37,572 nucleotides of DNA. It comes from Deinococcus sp. (GTDB taxonomy: Bacteria > Deinococcota > Deinococci > Deinococcales > Deinococcaceae). Under the pieces are notes generated by a model. That model saw only the letters and a program-made list of their open reading frames with translations. It ran no database searches and was not told the origin of the DNA. Of the stretch, positions 28,318-35,403 are shown piece after piece (the stretch's first letter is position 1; the number at the start of each line of letters is the position of its first letter). The stretch spans positions 1-37,572 of the forward strand of contig JAGLBF010000005.1 in NCBI GenBank assembly GCA_018260375.1, given 5' to 3'. A program made the translations under genes and the position numbers.

Positions 28318-30438
28318 TCAGTCTTTGGTCAGCCCCACAGTGGGCTGGGCTACTGCTGCTTGAACTTGCTGAGGCGCTGATTGAACCGTCTGGCTCAAGC
28401 GGCGCAGCGGATTGTAGGGCGTGCCGGATTCGTTGTGGTAACCGGTAGGGGTCAAGAATTCGACGAAGTGCAAACGGATAGGCTGCAAAATGTGACCGAT
28501 GATGGTAATAGCCAGTGCAAAAGCGTGTACCAGCACCGCCAAAATGATACCGATGATGATGCCCAGTACGCCCAACTTGGTGTACATACTCCAGCCCAGG
28601 TCAGTGGCAAGGTTAGCCAAGATAGCGCCTGCCACACCCACGGCAAAGAGACGGGCAAAGCTGATGATATTGCCGCCCTGCGACAAGATTTCAATAATCA
28701 TCATTACAGCTTTGGAAAGAACCAGGCCAAGTAAGAACACCATAAAGCCCAGCACCATCACAATCATCAGTGGGTTGCTGAAGTTATAGGTGCTGGCATT
28801 CATCAGTTGGTTGCCGCCCTGGCTCAAAAAGGCCAGGCTGATCAGCCCAACCAGGCCGCCAATCATGCCGATGGCTTCCCACATGTGGTCTTTGTGACCG
28901 TGGCGGCTAGCAAGCTGCACACGGATGGCCCAGGCCCACAGCACCATGCACATACCCACCAAGAGCGTGGTGATCAGTGCGGTGTTGGTAAATTCGGGCA
29001 AGAGGCGCGGGAACAGGATGGGGATCAGACCGTGGTGTGCAGCGGCGGCGTTTTCGGCAATGTGAATACCCCAGATGTTTTGCAGCCAGCCAGCATTGTG
29101 GTAAAAGAGGCCCAGGTGCTCGCCGAGGTTGCCAAACAGTTCGCCTGTGAATACACCCCAGACGATTGACCACAAGCTCATGGTACGGATGATGACGCCC
29201 AGACGACTCAGCATGTCGGGGTTGAGGTAGGCGTTCATAAAGCCTATTTCTAGCCCTTCACCGCGCCTGGCCCTGCCGGTAAACCAGTTGCTGGCCATCA
29301 AAAACAGCAGGCCGTAACCGATATCCGCGATAATAAATCCGAAAAAAAGTGGGAAAAATACTGAAATAATACCCGTAGGGTCAAAATTACCGTAGCGGGG
29401 CAGGGGCAGCAAGCTGAGTACAGGTTCAAAGTTACGGCTGTAGCTGCTGTTTTTCAGCTCTACAGGCACTTCGGCAGCGTGGTGTGTATCTACGGGGTGC
29501 AGCTCGTAGCTTACTGCGTCGCCAAAGCGGTCTAGGGTTGCCGACAGCATCTTCAGGCGGTCTTCGGGGACATAGCCCTGCATCACCATGCTGTATTTAC
29601 CACGCGCACTGAGGTTTTGTACGTCATGAAGCGCCACTTGGTCAGCGAGCGCGTCGCGCACAGCAAACAAAATGGGGCCGTGTTGGTCTGCCAGCGCCTG
29701 ACGCTGCTGGTCCAGGGCATTCAGTCGCTGCGCACCCGTATCTCTGAGTGCGGTCAGTTCAGCATCTACGGCACTCAGCGGCATACCCTCAAAGCGCCCA
29801 GGCAAGCGAATTTCACCTACACGGGCTTTGCCCAGGGCAGCACGGGCAGCGTCACGGTCAATGGTCAGCACCGCTACGGCGCCTACAGTATTGCCCTCAG
29901 TAGTTTTGGCAGTGCCTAGCGGTTGGGTTGCCAGGTCAAAGCGGCCTTCCAGAGTTTCATGTAGGGCAGCTTGCAGCGCACTGAACTCTTCGGGTTTTTG
30001 GTAGATGAAGGGTATAAGCGCGACACGGCGGCTGCGGTCAAGCGTGCCGACCATGCTGCTCAGGGTGTTTACAGCTTCGCCATAAGTGCGCTGCACTTCT
30101 AGGTCAGCTTCCAGGGCCTGGCGCTGCTTGCTCAGTGCACTCGCGGGGCCAGCAACGTCATCAAGGCCGGTGGCCCAGCGGTCTTCAGGAGGCAAAGGAG
30201 CGGGCCCTTTGCGAAGAGCCCCTAGATCAGCGATGGTGGTTTCTACGCGCCCCAAAAGACGCTCGGCTTCACGGCGGTAATCACCGTCTTGAGCAGTAGC
30301 TTGGGCACCTGCAGGTTGCAGCACACCCTGAGCAACAGGCACCAGATGCAGCACACCCACATCCTGCAGCGCTTCAATCACGGCGCGGCTCTCACGCTTA
30401 CGCAGTGCAATGACGATTTGCTGCATGGGGTTAATCAC
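28318..30438 (-). CDS. atpI: V-type ATPase subunit I (membrane stator)
   Basis: This 706-residue protein is the stator subunit (a-subunit homologue) that forms the proton path against the K ring. Residues 1-330 are a cytosolic region with two coiled-coil stretches. From about 355 on there are seven or eight hydrophobic segments, including FFPLFFGFIIADIGYGLLF and IISFARLFAVGVAGAILAN. It is somewhat longer than the Thermus subunit, with a polar C-terminal tail. The frame begins at a GTG overlapping the G-subunit stop by 4 nt (GTGA). An ATG four codons later is an equally possible start, and neither has a strong ribosome site. Confidence 0.94.
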   Translation of the reverse strand: MINPMQQIVIALRKRESRAVIEALQDVGVLHLVPVAQGVLQPAGAQATAQDGDYRREAERLLGRVETTIADLGALRKGPAPLPPEDRWATGLDDVAGPASALSKQRQALEADLEVQRTYGEAVNTLSSMVGTLDRSRRVALIPFIYQKPEEFSALQAALHETLEGRFDLATQPLGTAKTTEGNTVGAVAVLTIDRDAARAALGKARVGEIRLPGRFEGMPLSAVDAELTALRDTGAQRLNALDQQRQALADQHGPILFAVRDALADQVALHDVQNLSARGKYSMVMQGYVPEDRLKMLSATLDRFGDAVSYELHPVDTHHAAEVPVELKNSSYSRNFEPVLSLLPLPRYGNFDPTGIISVFFPLFFGFIIADIGYGLLFLMASNWFTGRARRGEGLEIGFMNAYLNPDMLSRLGVIIRTMSLWSIVWGVFTGELFGNLGEHLGLFYHNAGWLQNIWGIHIAENAAAAHHGLIPILFPRLLPEFTNTALITTLLVGMCMVLWAWAIRVQLASRHGHKDHMWEAIGMIGGLVGLISLAFLSQGGNQLMNASTYNFSNPLMIVMVLGFMVFLLGLVLSKAVMMIIEILSQGGNIISFARLFAVGVAGAILANLATDLGWSMYTKLGVLGIIIGIILAVLVHAFALAITIIGHILQPIRLHFVEFLTPTGYHNESGTPYNPLRRLSQTVQSAPQQVQAAVAQPTVGLTKD

Positions 30439-30752
30439 GGCAGCACCGCCCGCAAAATGGTTTCTACCGCCTGACCTAGCTTACCTTCTAAACGGTCATG
30501 GCTGGCGCGTACTTCTTGCTGAGCCTGTACATTGGCCTGCTCAAGAATACTTTCCGACTCGGCTTCCATCTCCTGTTCACGCTGGGCTGTCATGCTTTTG
30601 ACATGCGCCTGTGCATCGCTCAGAATACGGGCCGCTTTAGTTTCTGCCGCTGCAATTTCGCGCTGGGCGTCCTGGCGAGCGGCTTCAATCTGCGCATCAA
30701 GCGCCTGCTCACGGCTGGCAAGTTCACTTAACACTCGGTTTGAGACGTCCAA
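30435..30752 (-). CDS. V-type ATPase subunit G (peripheral stalk)
   Basis: This 105-residue, almost wholly helical, charged protein has heptad character throughout (LSELASREQALDAQIEAARQ, then EIAAAETKAARILSDAQAH), as expected for the G/H stalk subunit that pairs with E. It is the first gene of the operon, the usual place in Thermus and Deinococcus. The start codon is TTG, supported by AAAGGAGG six nt upstream. No ATG gives a sensible start. The end overlaps atpI by 4 nt. Confidence 0.9.
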   Translation of the reverse strand: MDVSNRVLSELASREQALDAQIEAARQDAQREIAAAETKAARILSDAQAHVKSMTAQREQEMEAESESILEQANVQAQQEVRASHDRLEGKLGQAVETILRAVLP

Positions 30753-30864
30753 ATCGTTCCTCCTTTCTCATTTGTGGCACACGCCCACCTCACAAAATCT
30801 GCGGGGTGGACGATGTCCTTCTCTTCTGGCCCGACGGTCTATTTTTGTCAAGCTCGCTCAGCAT

Positions 30865-30893
30865 AGTATCACAGCGACTTAAGTCACCCTTAA
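30865..30893 (-). promoter_or_regulatory. Candidate promoter of the V-ATPase operon
   Basis: On the minus strand TTAAGG (30888-30893) and GATACT (30865-30870) are 17 bp apart, and TGT directly before the -10 gives an extended -10 (TGnGATACT). The transcript would have a leader of about 105 nt before the TTG start of the G gene. Confidence 0.5.
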
Positions 30894-31019
30894 GGACAAT
30901 CCGCCCAAAATGTCAGGAATAGAGGCGTACACCACAGAGCAGTTGCCAAAATAGACGAGCCTAGTCATCAGCTCGCCGTCACCAACCATCAGTCATTCAG
31001 TCACTCTGTGATCAGCACT

Positions 31020-31170
31020 CAGTCACCGGCACTCAGCGCCAGACATCCAGCCACAAGTGAGCAAGGTGAGAGCAGAGCAGCGTAGAAACGTGGCAAAGAT
31101 GAACGCCATATAAGTTCTTAGCTGGTGACTGCCGGCTGTCTACTGAGGGGTGGTGACTGCTGGCTACTGA
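31020..31170. repeat. Short direct and inverted repeats after the serine hydrolase gene
   Basis: GGTGACTGCCGGCTGTCTAC (31124 onward) recurs as GGTGACTGCTGGCTACTGA (31152-31170). CAGTCACC at 31020-31027 is an inverted copy of GGTGACTG. Several further CAGTCA words lie at 30989-31025. This fills much of the 439-bp spacer between the V-ATPase operon and the hydrolase. No gene is visible there. Confidence 0.5.
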
Positions 31171-31191
31171 CAGCAGGTGACGGGCGACCCG

Positions 31192-32757
31192 CTAGCGCAC
31201 CGCCTGCAACAGCCGCGCGTAGGCCACACTTATCGCCTGCTCATTGAGCGCTGAAGGACTATTGACCGTGGCGCTGATACAGACCGTGCGCCCCTTTGAG
31301 GTGGTGACTTGGGTAGTGTAATTGAGCACGCCCACTTCCGAACCGCCTTTGTAACTGACTTGCTTAAAGGCTTTGGGGTCGGCCACGCCAGGGTTAATTT
31401 GGGTCAGCGGCAAATCGGCGACCTGAGCCATCAGCCCGCAGAGGGTGGTCACAGGAACAAACCACTCCACTTGTGGAACGATGGCCTGCTCAGAAGCGAA
31501 CAGTGTGGGGGCAGGCAAAGGGGCGCGGGCGACGTCAGTCAGTACACTGGCTCGCTGCACCGGTGTGGTAGCGGCGAGGTAGCGGCTGAGCAGCGCCTTA
31601 TTCTCCGGATTTTTAAGGGCAAACAGTTCACGGGTGCTGATGACACTGCTCAGGCCCAGGCGCTGGGTGACCCCCTCACGGCCTACCAAGTTGAGCAGGG
31701 TGTCGGTGGCCGTATTGTCACTCTGCGAGATCATCAGCGCGGCGAGCGACTGCACCGTCAGCAGCGACCCCGCAGGCCAGCTTTGCAAAAAGCCACTGGG
31801 CAGTGATTTATTGGCTTCTTGCAGCGGCACCACCTCATCCCAGCGGTGCTTACCTGCTTTTATTTGGGCCTGCAACTCTGCCAAAATGCCCAGCTTAAAG
31901 CTTGAGCCGACCGCCAGTGCCTGCTGTGGGGCGAGGGAGGCAATTGGTTTGCCGTCTTCTATCACCACCACGCTGCTTTGGCCCGCTTGGGCTTTAAAGT
32001 TCGCTAGGGCTGCTTCCAGCGTGGGTGGTTTGGTGGGGACGCCCATGCCCATGGCGAAGGTGGTCAGTCGGCCCTGAGCGTCTACAGCCGCCGCGTTGAT
32101 AGGTAAGGTTCCACCGCTAAACTGCGCCGTGTAGGTGCCGTCTGGATTGGCCTTGACACTCTGAAAGGTGCCTAGCGGCGCTTTCAACTGAGACAATATT
32201 GCGCTGAACTGGGAGATAGAGATGTGCTCCAAGAAACTGGGCGCTAACCAGTCAGCGCTGGGCTGAGCGGCCCCGAACAAGCGGGTAATTGCAGCGGGAA
32301 CGCTCAGCGTACCTGCTTGGCTTGATACAGCTACAGGCGCAGGTGCTGGCACAGGCGCGGGCGACGGGTTCGCTTGCTGTCCCTTGAGGAACAACCGGCT
32401 CAGCTGCCCCCTAGCGTTCACAGAAGCCTGCACGGTCACCGACCCGCCCGCGTAGCGCAGTGTGTACAGGCCGCTTCCCAAATCGTCCACGCCCACAAAG
32501 TTGCCGTATTCGCTCGCAAAGCTCTTAAATCCGCCCTGAATAGACGGTATGGCCCCGGCAAATTCGGGAGTAAACCAGCTACTTTGCACCCTGTCTGCCT
32601 GCTGCGCTACGCGGCTCAGTGCGGCAGAAACCGTAGTGACGGTTGTCGCCTCAGCAACAGCAGGTGAGGGGGGCTGAGCAGCGGCATAGGGATGAGTACA
32701 CATCAGCACCAGCAAAGCCGTGAGCATAGCCAAGGAGCGCGGAGAAGTCGTAGCCAT
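31192..32757 (-). CDS. Secreted class A beta-lactamase-like serine hydrolase
   Basis: This 521-residue exported protein has a signal peptide (about 1-27, AMLTALLVLMC then YAAAQ), two similar N-terminal modules (about 45-125 and 155-237, each with a W-F/L-x-P-x-F motif, GxYTxxxxGG and a final GRL/GQL strand), separated by a Pro/Ala linker, and a C-terminal beta-lactamase/transpeptidase-like domain. The active-site motifs are S285-S-F-K288, S346-D-N348 and K470-G-G472, the last replacing the usual KTG/KSG. The N-terminal modules resemble the NTF2-like domain found before beta-lactamase folds in ORF12/LpqF-type proteins, here apparently doubled. Actual drug hydrolysis is not implied. It is expressed from a leaderless-type promoter. 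Confidence 0.88.
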   Translation of the reverse strand: MATTSPRSLAMLTALLVLMCTHPYAAAQPPSPAVAEATTVTTVSAALSRVAQQADRVQSSWFTPEFAGAIPSIQGGFKSFASEYGNFVGVDDLGSGLYTLRYAGGSVTVQASVNARGQLSRLFLKGQQANPSPAPVPAPAPVAVSSQAGTLSVPAAITRLFGAAQPSADWLAPSFLEHISISQFSAILSQLKAPLGTFQSVKANPDGTYTAQFSGGTLPINAAAVDAQGRLTTFAMGMGVPTKPPTLEAALANFKAQAGQSSVVVIEDGKPIASLAPQQALAVGSSFKLGILAELQAQIKAGKHRWDEVVPLQEANKSLPSGFLQSWPAGSLLTVQSLAALMISQSDNTATDTLLNLVGREGVTQRLGLSSVISTRELFALKNPENKALLSRYLAATTPVQRASVLTDVARAPLPAPTLFASEQAIVPQVEWFVPVTTLCGLMAQVADLPLTQINPGVADPKAFKQVSYKGGSEVGVLNYTTQVTTSKGRTVCISATVNSPSALNEQAISVAYARLLQAVR

Positions 32758-32763
32758 GTGGGC

Positions 32764-32792
32764 AGTTTAGGGTAAGGGCGCGGGGAAGACAA
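32764..32792 (-). promoter_or_regulatory. Leaderless promoter of the serine hydrolase gene
   Basis: On the minus strand TTGTCT (32787-32792) and TAAACT (32764-32769) are separated by 17 bp, and the -10 box ends 6 nt before the ATG at 32757. No Shine-Dalgarno site is present. Confidence 0.6.
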
Positions 32793-32817
32793 GCCAGCGC
32801 GCTCGCACCCATACACG

Positions 32818-32850
32818 AAAAAGGCTGAGCACGTAAGCCTCAGCCTTTTT
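32818..32850. terminator. Intrinsic terminator downstream of typA
   Basis: AAAAAGGCTGAG and CTCAGCCTTTTT are perfect 12-nt arms, so the site can terminate in either direction. It lies about 215 nt after the typA stop and just upstream of the serine hydrolase promoter. The rest of the 307-bp spacer shows no gene. Confidence 0.85.
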
Positions 32851-33064
32851 ACTTATTGGTCTTTAGAGCCTTGTTGGTCTTTAGAGTATGGACAAGGGTA
32901 TGTGCATCAGTCTACTGCTACAAGGTGACTATTACAATATACCTATTCCCTCTTCCTTTGCTTTAAGATACAGGGTGTACTGTGTACGTTAATTTACAGG
33001 CTTGTGAGGACTGAGGACGTCAGAGTTCAGCATCTTTTCAAAACCATTCAAGGCAGAACCTGTA

Positions 33065-34846
33065 TTACTTACGCAGGCTAGGATTCAATACTTTTTTGCG
33101 CAGGCGAATGCTCTGGGGGGTCAGTTCTACCAGTTCATCATCACTGATGTATTCCAGTGCGTCTTCCAGGCTCAGTTTCTTGGGTGGAATCAGCGTTAGT
33201 GCGTCATCTGCACCCGATGAACGCACGTTGGTCAGCTTTTTGTTCTTGCAGACGTTCACATTCATATCCTGCTCGCGTGAATTTTCACCCACAATCATAC
33301 CGACATAGACTTCCTGACCGGCTTCAATAAAGAAGCTGCCACGGTCTTGAAGTTTCCAGATGGAGTAGGCAAAAGCCACGCCGTCTTCCATGCTGACCAG
33401 AGAACCGTTTTGGCGGGTCTTGAGCTCACCGGCCCAGGGCGCGTAGCCGTCAAAGACGTGGCTCATGATGCCTTCGCCCTGTGTCATGCTCAGAAACTGG
33501 GTGCGGAAGCCAAACAGCGCGCGCGAGGGAATCTTGAACTCTACACGCACACGGCTCCCCTGCGGCTCCATGTTGACCATTTGACCTTTGCGCGCACCCA
33601 GCACGCCGATAACGGTGCTGGAGTGGTGCTCAGGCACGTCGATCACCAGGTGCTCTACAGGCTCGCTCTTTACGCCGTCAATGTCGCGGATAATCACCTG
33701 GGGGCTGCCCACCTGAATTTCGTAACCTTCACGGCGCATGGTTTCAAGTAAAATAGACAGGTGCAACTCGCCGCGCCCCGACACGATAAATTCATCGGGA
33801 CGAACTTCTTCTACGCGCAGTGAAACGTTGGTCATGATTTCGCGCTTTAGGCGGTCATTGAGGTGGCGGCTGGTGACGTATTTGCCTTCCTTGCCTGCAA
33901 AGGGACTGGTGTTGGGCTGAAACAGCATGCTAACGGTAGGTTCATCCACGGTGATGATGGGCAATGCCTCGGGGTCAGCAAGGTCGGCGATGGTTTCACC
34001 AATCTGCGCGTCTTCGATGCCAGCCAGCGCCACGATGTCGCCCGCGCTCACTTCATCAACCTCAATGCGCTTGAGGCCCATGTGGGTAAAAGGCTGCACC
34101 ACGCGGTTTTTGGTCATGGTGCCGTCTTTGTGCATCAGTTGCACAAATTCACCCTTTTTGACCTTGCCGCGCTGCACCCGTCCCAGCACGATGCGGCCCA
34201 GGTACTCATTGTAATCCAGGTTCGTCACCACCATCTGAAAGGGCGCGTCCAGGTCAGTGGGGGGTGGGGGTATTTGCTCCAGCACCATTTCAAAGAGTTC
34301 GTGAAAGTCGTCCTGGGGGTTGCTGAGATCCTTAAACGCTTTACCTTCGCGTGCAATAGCGTACAGCACAGGAAAGTCAAGCTGGTCATCGTTGGCACCC
34401 AGTTCAGCCATCAGGTCAAAGGTGAGGTTCACCACTTCTTCGGGGCGGGCATCATTGCGGTCAATTTTATTGATAACCACAATAGGCTTAAGGCCCAGTT
34501 CCAGTGCCTTACGCAGCACAAAGCGGGTCTGTGGCATGGGGCCTTCGGCAGCGTCAACCAGCAGCAGACAGCCGTTCACCATGCCCAGCACGCGCTCCAC
34601 TTCACCACCGAAATCAGCGTGGCCGGGGGTGTCTACGATGTTGATCTTAATGCCGTTATATTCGACAGCCGTGTTTTTGGCCAAAATGGTGATGCCGCGC
34701 TCTTTTTCAAGGTCGTTGCTGTCCATGGCGCGCTCGGTGATTTCCTCGCCGTGCTTCAGTACCAGTGTTTGCTTGAGCAGGCCGTCTACCAAGGTTGTTT
34801 TGCCGTGGTCAACGTGCGCGATAATAGCGATATTGCGGTATTCCAT
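33065..34846 (-). CDS. typA: Ribosome-associated translational GTPase TypA/BipA
   Basis: This 593-residue GTPase of the EF-G-like superfamily binds ribosomes and supports ribosome assembly and growth under stress or cold. G1 AHVDHGKTTLV (10-20), switch RGITI (50-54), G3 DTPGH (72-76) and G4 NKID (126-129) are intact, followed by the beta-barrel, the domain III/V folds and the C-terminal domain specific to TypA (GADDALTLIPPKKLSLEDAL in segments). AAGGAG 6 nt before the ATG fixes the start. Upstream on the same strand is a structured region ending in an intrinsic terminator 40 nt before the start codon, so expression may be controlled by attenuation. Confidence 0.97.
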   Translation of the reverse strand: MEYRNIAIIAHVDHGKTTLVDGLLKQTLVLKHGEEITERAMDSNDLEKERGITILAKNTAVEYNGIKINIVDTPGHADFGGEVERVLGMVNGCLLLVDAAEGPMPQTRFVLRKALELGLKPIVVINKIDRNDARPEEVVNLTFDLMAELGANDDQLDFPVLYAIAREGKAFKDLSNPQDDFHELFEMVLEQIPPPPTDLDAPFQMVVTNLDYNEYLGRIVLGRVQRGKVKKGEFVQLMHKDGTMTKNRVVQPFTHMGLKRIEVDEVSAGDIVALAGIEDAQIGETIADLADPEALPIITVDEPTVSMLFQPNTSPFAGKEGKYVTSRHLNDRLKREIMTNVSLRVEEVRPDEFIVSGRGELHLSILLETMRREGYEIQVGSPQVIIRDIDGVKSEPVEHLVIDVPEHHSSTVIGVLGARKGQMVNMEPQGSRVRVEFKIPSRALFGFRTQFLSMTQGEGIMSHVFDGYAPWAGELKTRQNGSLVSMEDGVAFAYSIWKLQDRGSFFIEAGQEVYVGMIVGENSREQDMNVNVCKNKKLTNVRSSGADDALTLIPPKKLSLEDALEYISDDELVELTPQSIRLRKKVLNPSLRK

Positions 34847-34886
34847 AAGTCTCCTTGCTGCGGCTTAGGCAGCGTATGTGGTGCAT

Positions 34887-34921
34887 AAAAACGGCCCCCG
34901 CCATTTTTGAGCGGGGCTTTT
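34887..34921 (-). terminator. Intrinsic terminator in the typA leader
   Basis: Read on the minus strand: AAAAGCCCCGC, loop TCAAAAATG, GCGGGGGC, CG, then TTTTT. The U-tract ends 40 nt before the typA ATG and is oriented with typA. No other minus-strand gene lies upstream before the divergent helicase gene, so it would act on typA's own leader or on a short RNA. Confidence 0.7.
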
Positions 34922-35146
34922 CCAAGAAAAGAGTTTAGCAGATGGAAGCGCTCAGTACCGTCAACACAAAAGATGAGCGCCACAAAGGACGCCGCTCAGC
35001 AGGTGCAACACCCGCCAAAGATAAACACAGGCCCACCAAATAAAGCGGCCCCACCTGCACCAAAGGCGCTGCCTGCACTGCCCTAGCACAAGGCCCGGTA
35101 AGCCACACCGGCGCGAGGGCCCTACCGAGTTTAACCTTCTCACCAA
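34887..35146 (-). ncRNA. Candidate structured leader or small RNA upstream of typA
   Basis: The minus-strand RNA contains nested stems: GCCCU/AGGGC (35116-35120 with 35080-35084) enclosing CCGGU/ACCGG (35107-35111 with 35095-35099), then AGCGCC/GGCGCU (35065-35070 with 34976-34981) enclosing GCAGGUG/CACCUGC (35052-35058 with 34999-35005), and then the terminator. GUGGGGC (35048-35054) could instead pair with the terminator arm GCCCCGC, which would disrupt both the inner stem and the terminator. I recognise no known RNA family; it lacks SRP RNA, RNase P and tmRNA signatures. A TAAACT box at 34932-34937 could instead start a short typA transcript. Confidence 0.35.
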
Positions 35147-35152
35147 AAACAT

Positions 35153-35158
35153 ATTTTA
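35153..35158 (-). promoter_or_regulatory. Candidate -10 box for the typA leader
   Basis: TAAAAT on the minus strand would start a transcript near 35146. The -35 position is not convincing (CGTTCG at 17 bp). Confidence 0.3.
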
Positions 35159-35180
35159 CTGAGCTACACTTTTTTCGAAC

Positions 35181-35197
35181 GTCAGTATCGTACTGAC
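35181..35197. promoter_or_regulatory. 17-bp palindrome between typA and the helicase gene
   Basis: GTCAGTA-TCG-TACTGAC is a perfect 7-bp inverted repeat in the divergent spacer, just upstream of the candidate typA promoter. It does not match the Deinococcus radiation/desiccation response motif. It is a good candidate operator for one or both genes. Confidence 0.45.
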
Positions 35198-35292
35198 AAC
35201 ACTTTAAAGACCCCTGCGGAAACATCCTCAATACCCTTTTAGTCTGAATTGGCAGACCGAAAAAGCGTGAGGGCTTAGCGCCGCAGATACAT

Positions 35293-35307
35293 TGCCGCCA
35301 AGCGGCA
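35293..35307 (+). promoter_or_regulatory. Hairpin in the helicase upstream region
   Basis: TGCCGC-CAA-GCGGCA is a compact 6-bp stem with a 3-nt loop about 100 nt before the helicase start. If transcription starts upstream of it, the helicase mRNA has a structured leader, as many cold-inducible DEAD-box mRNAs do. Confidence 0.35.
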
Positions 35308-35403
35308 GGGGCAACAAACAATCCAGTACCAGGTGCGTATGTTTCATTGTGACGGCGTAACAGTACTTACTGGACGTTTTTGACCCCAGACAAGGACTGC
35401 ATT

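Noticed and set aside
33863..34888. A 341-codon open frame on the plus strand
   Set aside because: It is antisense to the well-supported typA gene and has no ribosome site or recognisable motif.
34887..35146. Known structural RNA (SRP RNA, RNase P RNA, tmRNA, 6S RNA) upstream of typA
   Set aside because: The conserved SRP GGAAG-type loop, RNase P GAGGAAAGU segment and tmRNA tRNA-like end are all absent. A 6S-like single long hairpin with a central bubble does not form from the stems seen.
35181..35197. Radiation/desiccation response motif of Deinococcus
   Set aside because: The RDRM consensus has TTATG...CATAA arms, while this palindrome has GTCAGTA/TACTGAC arms.
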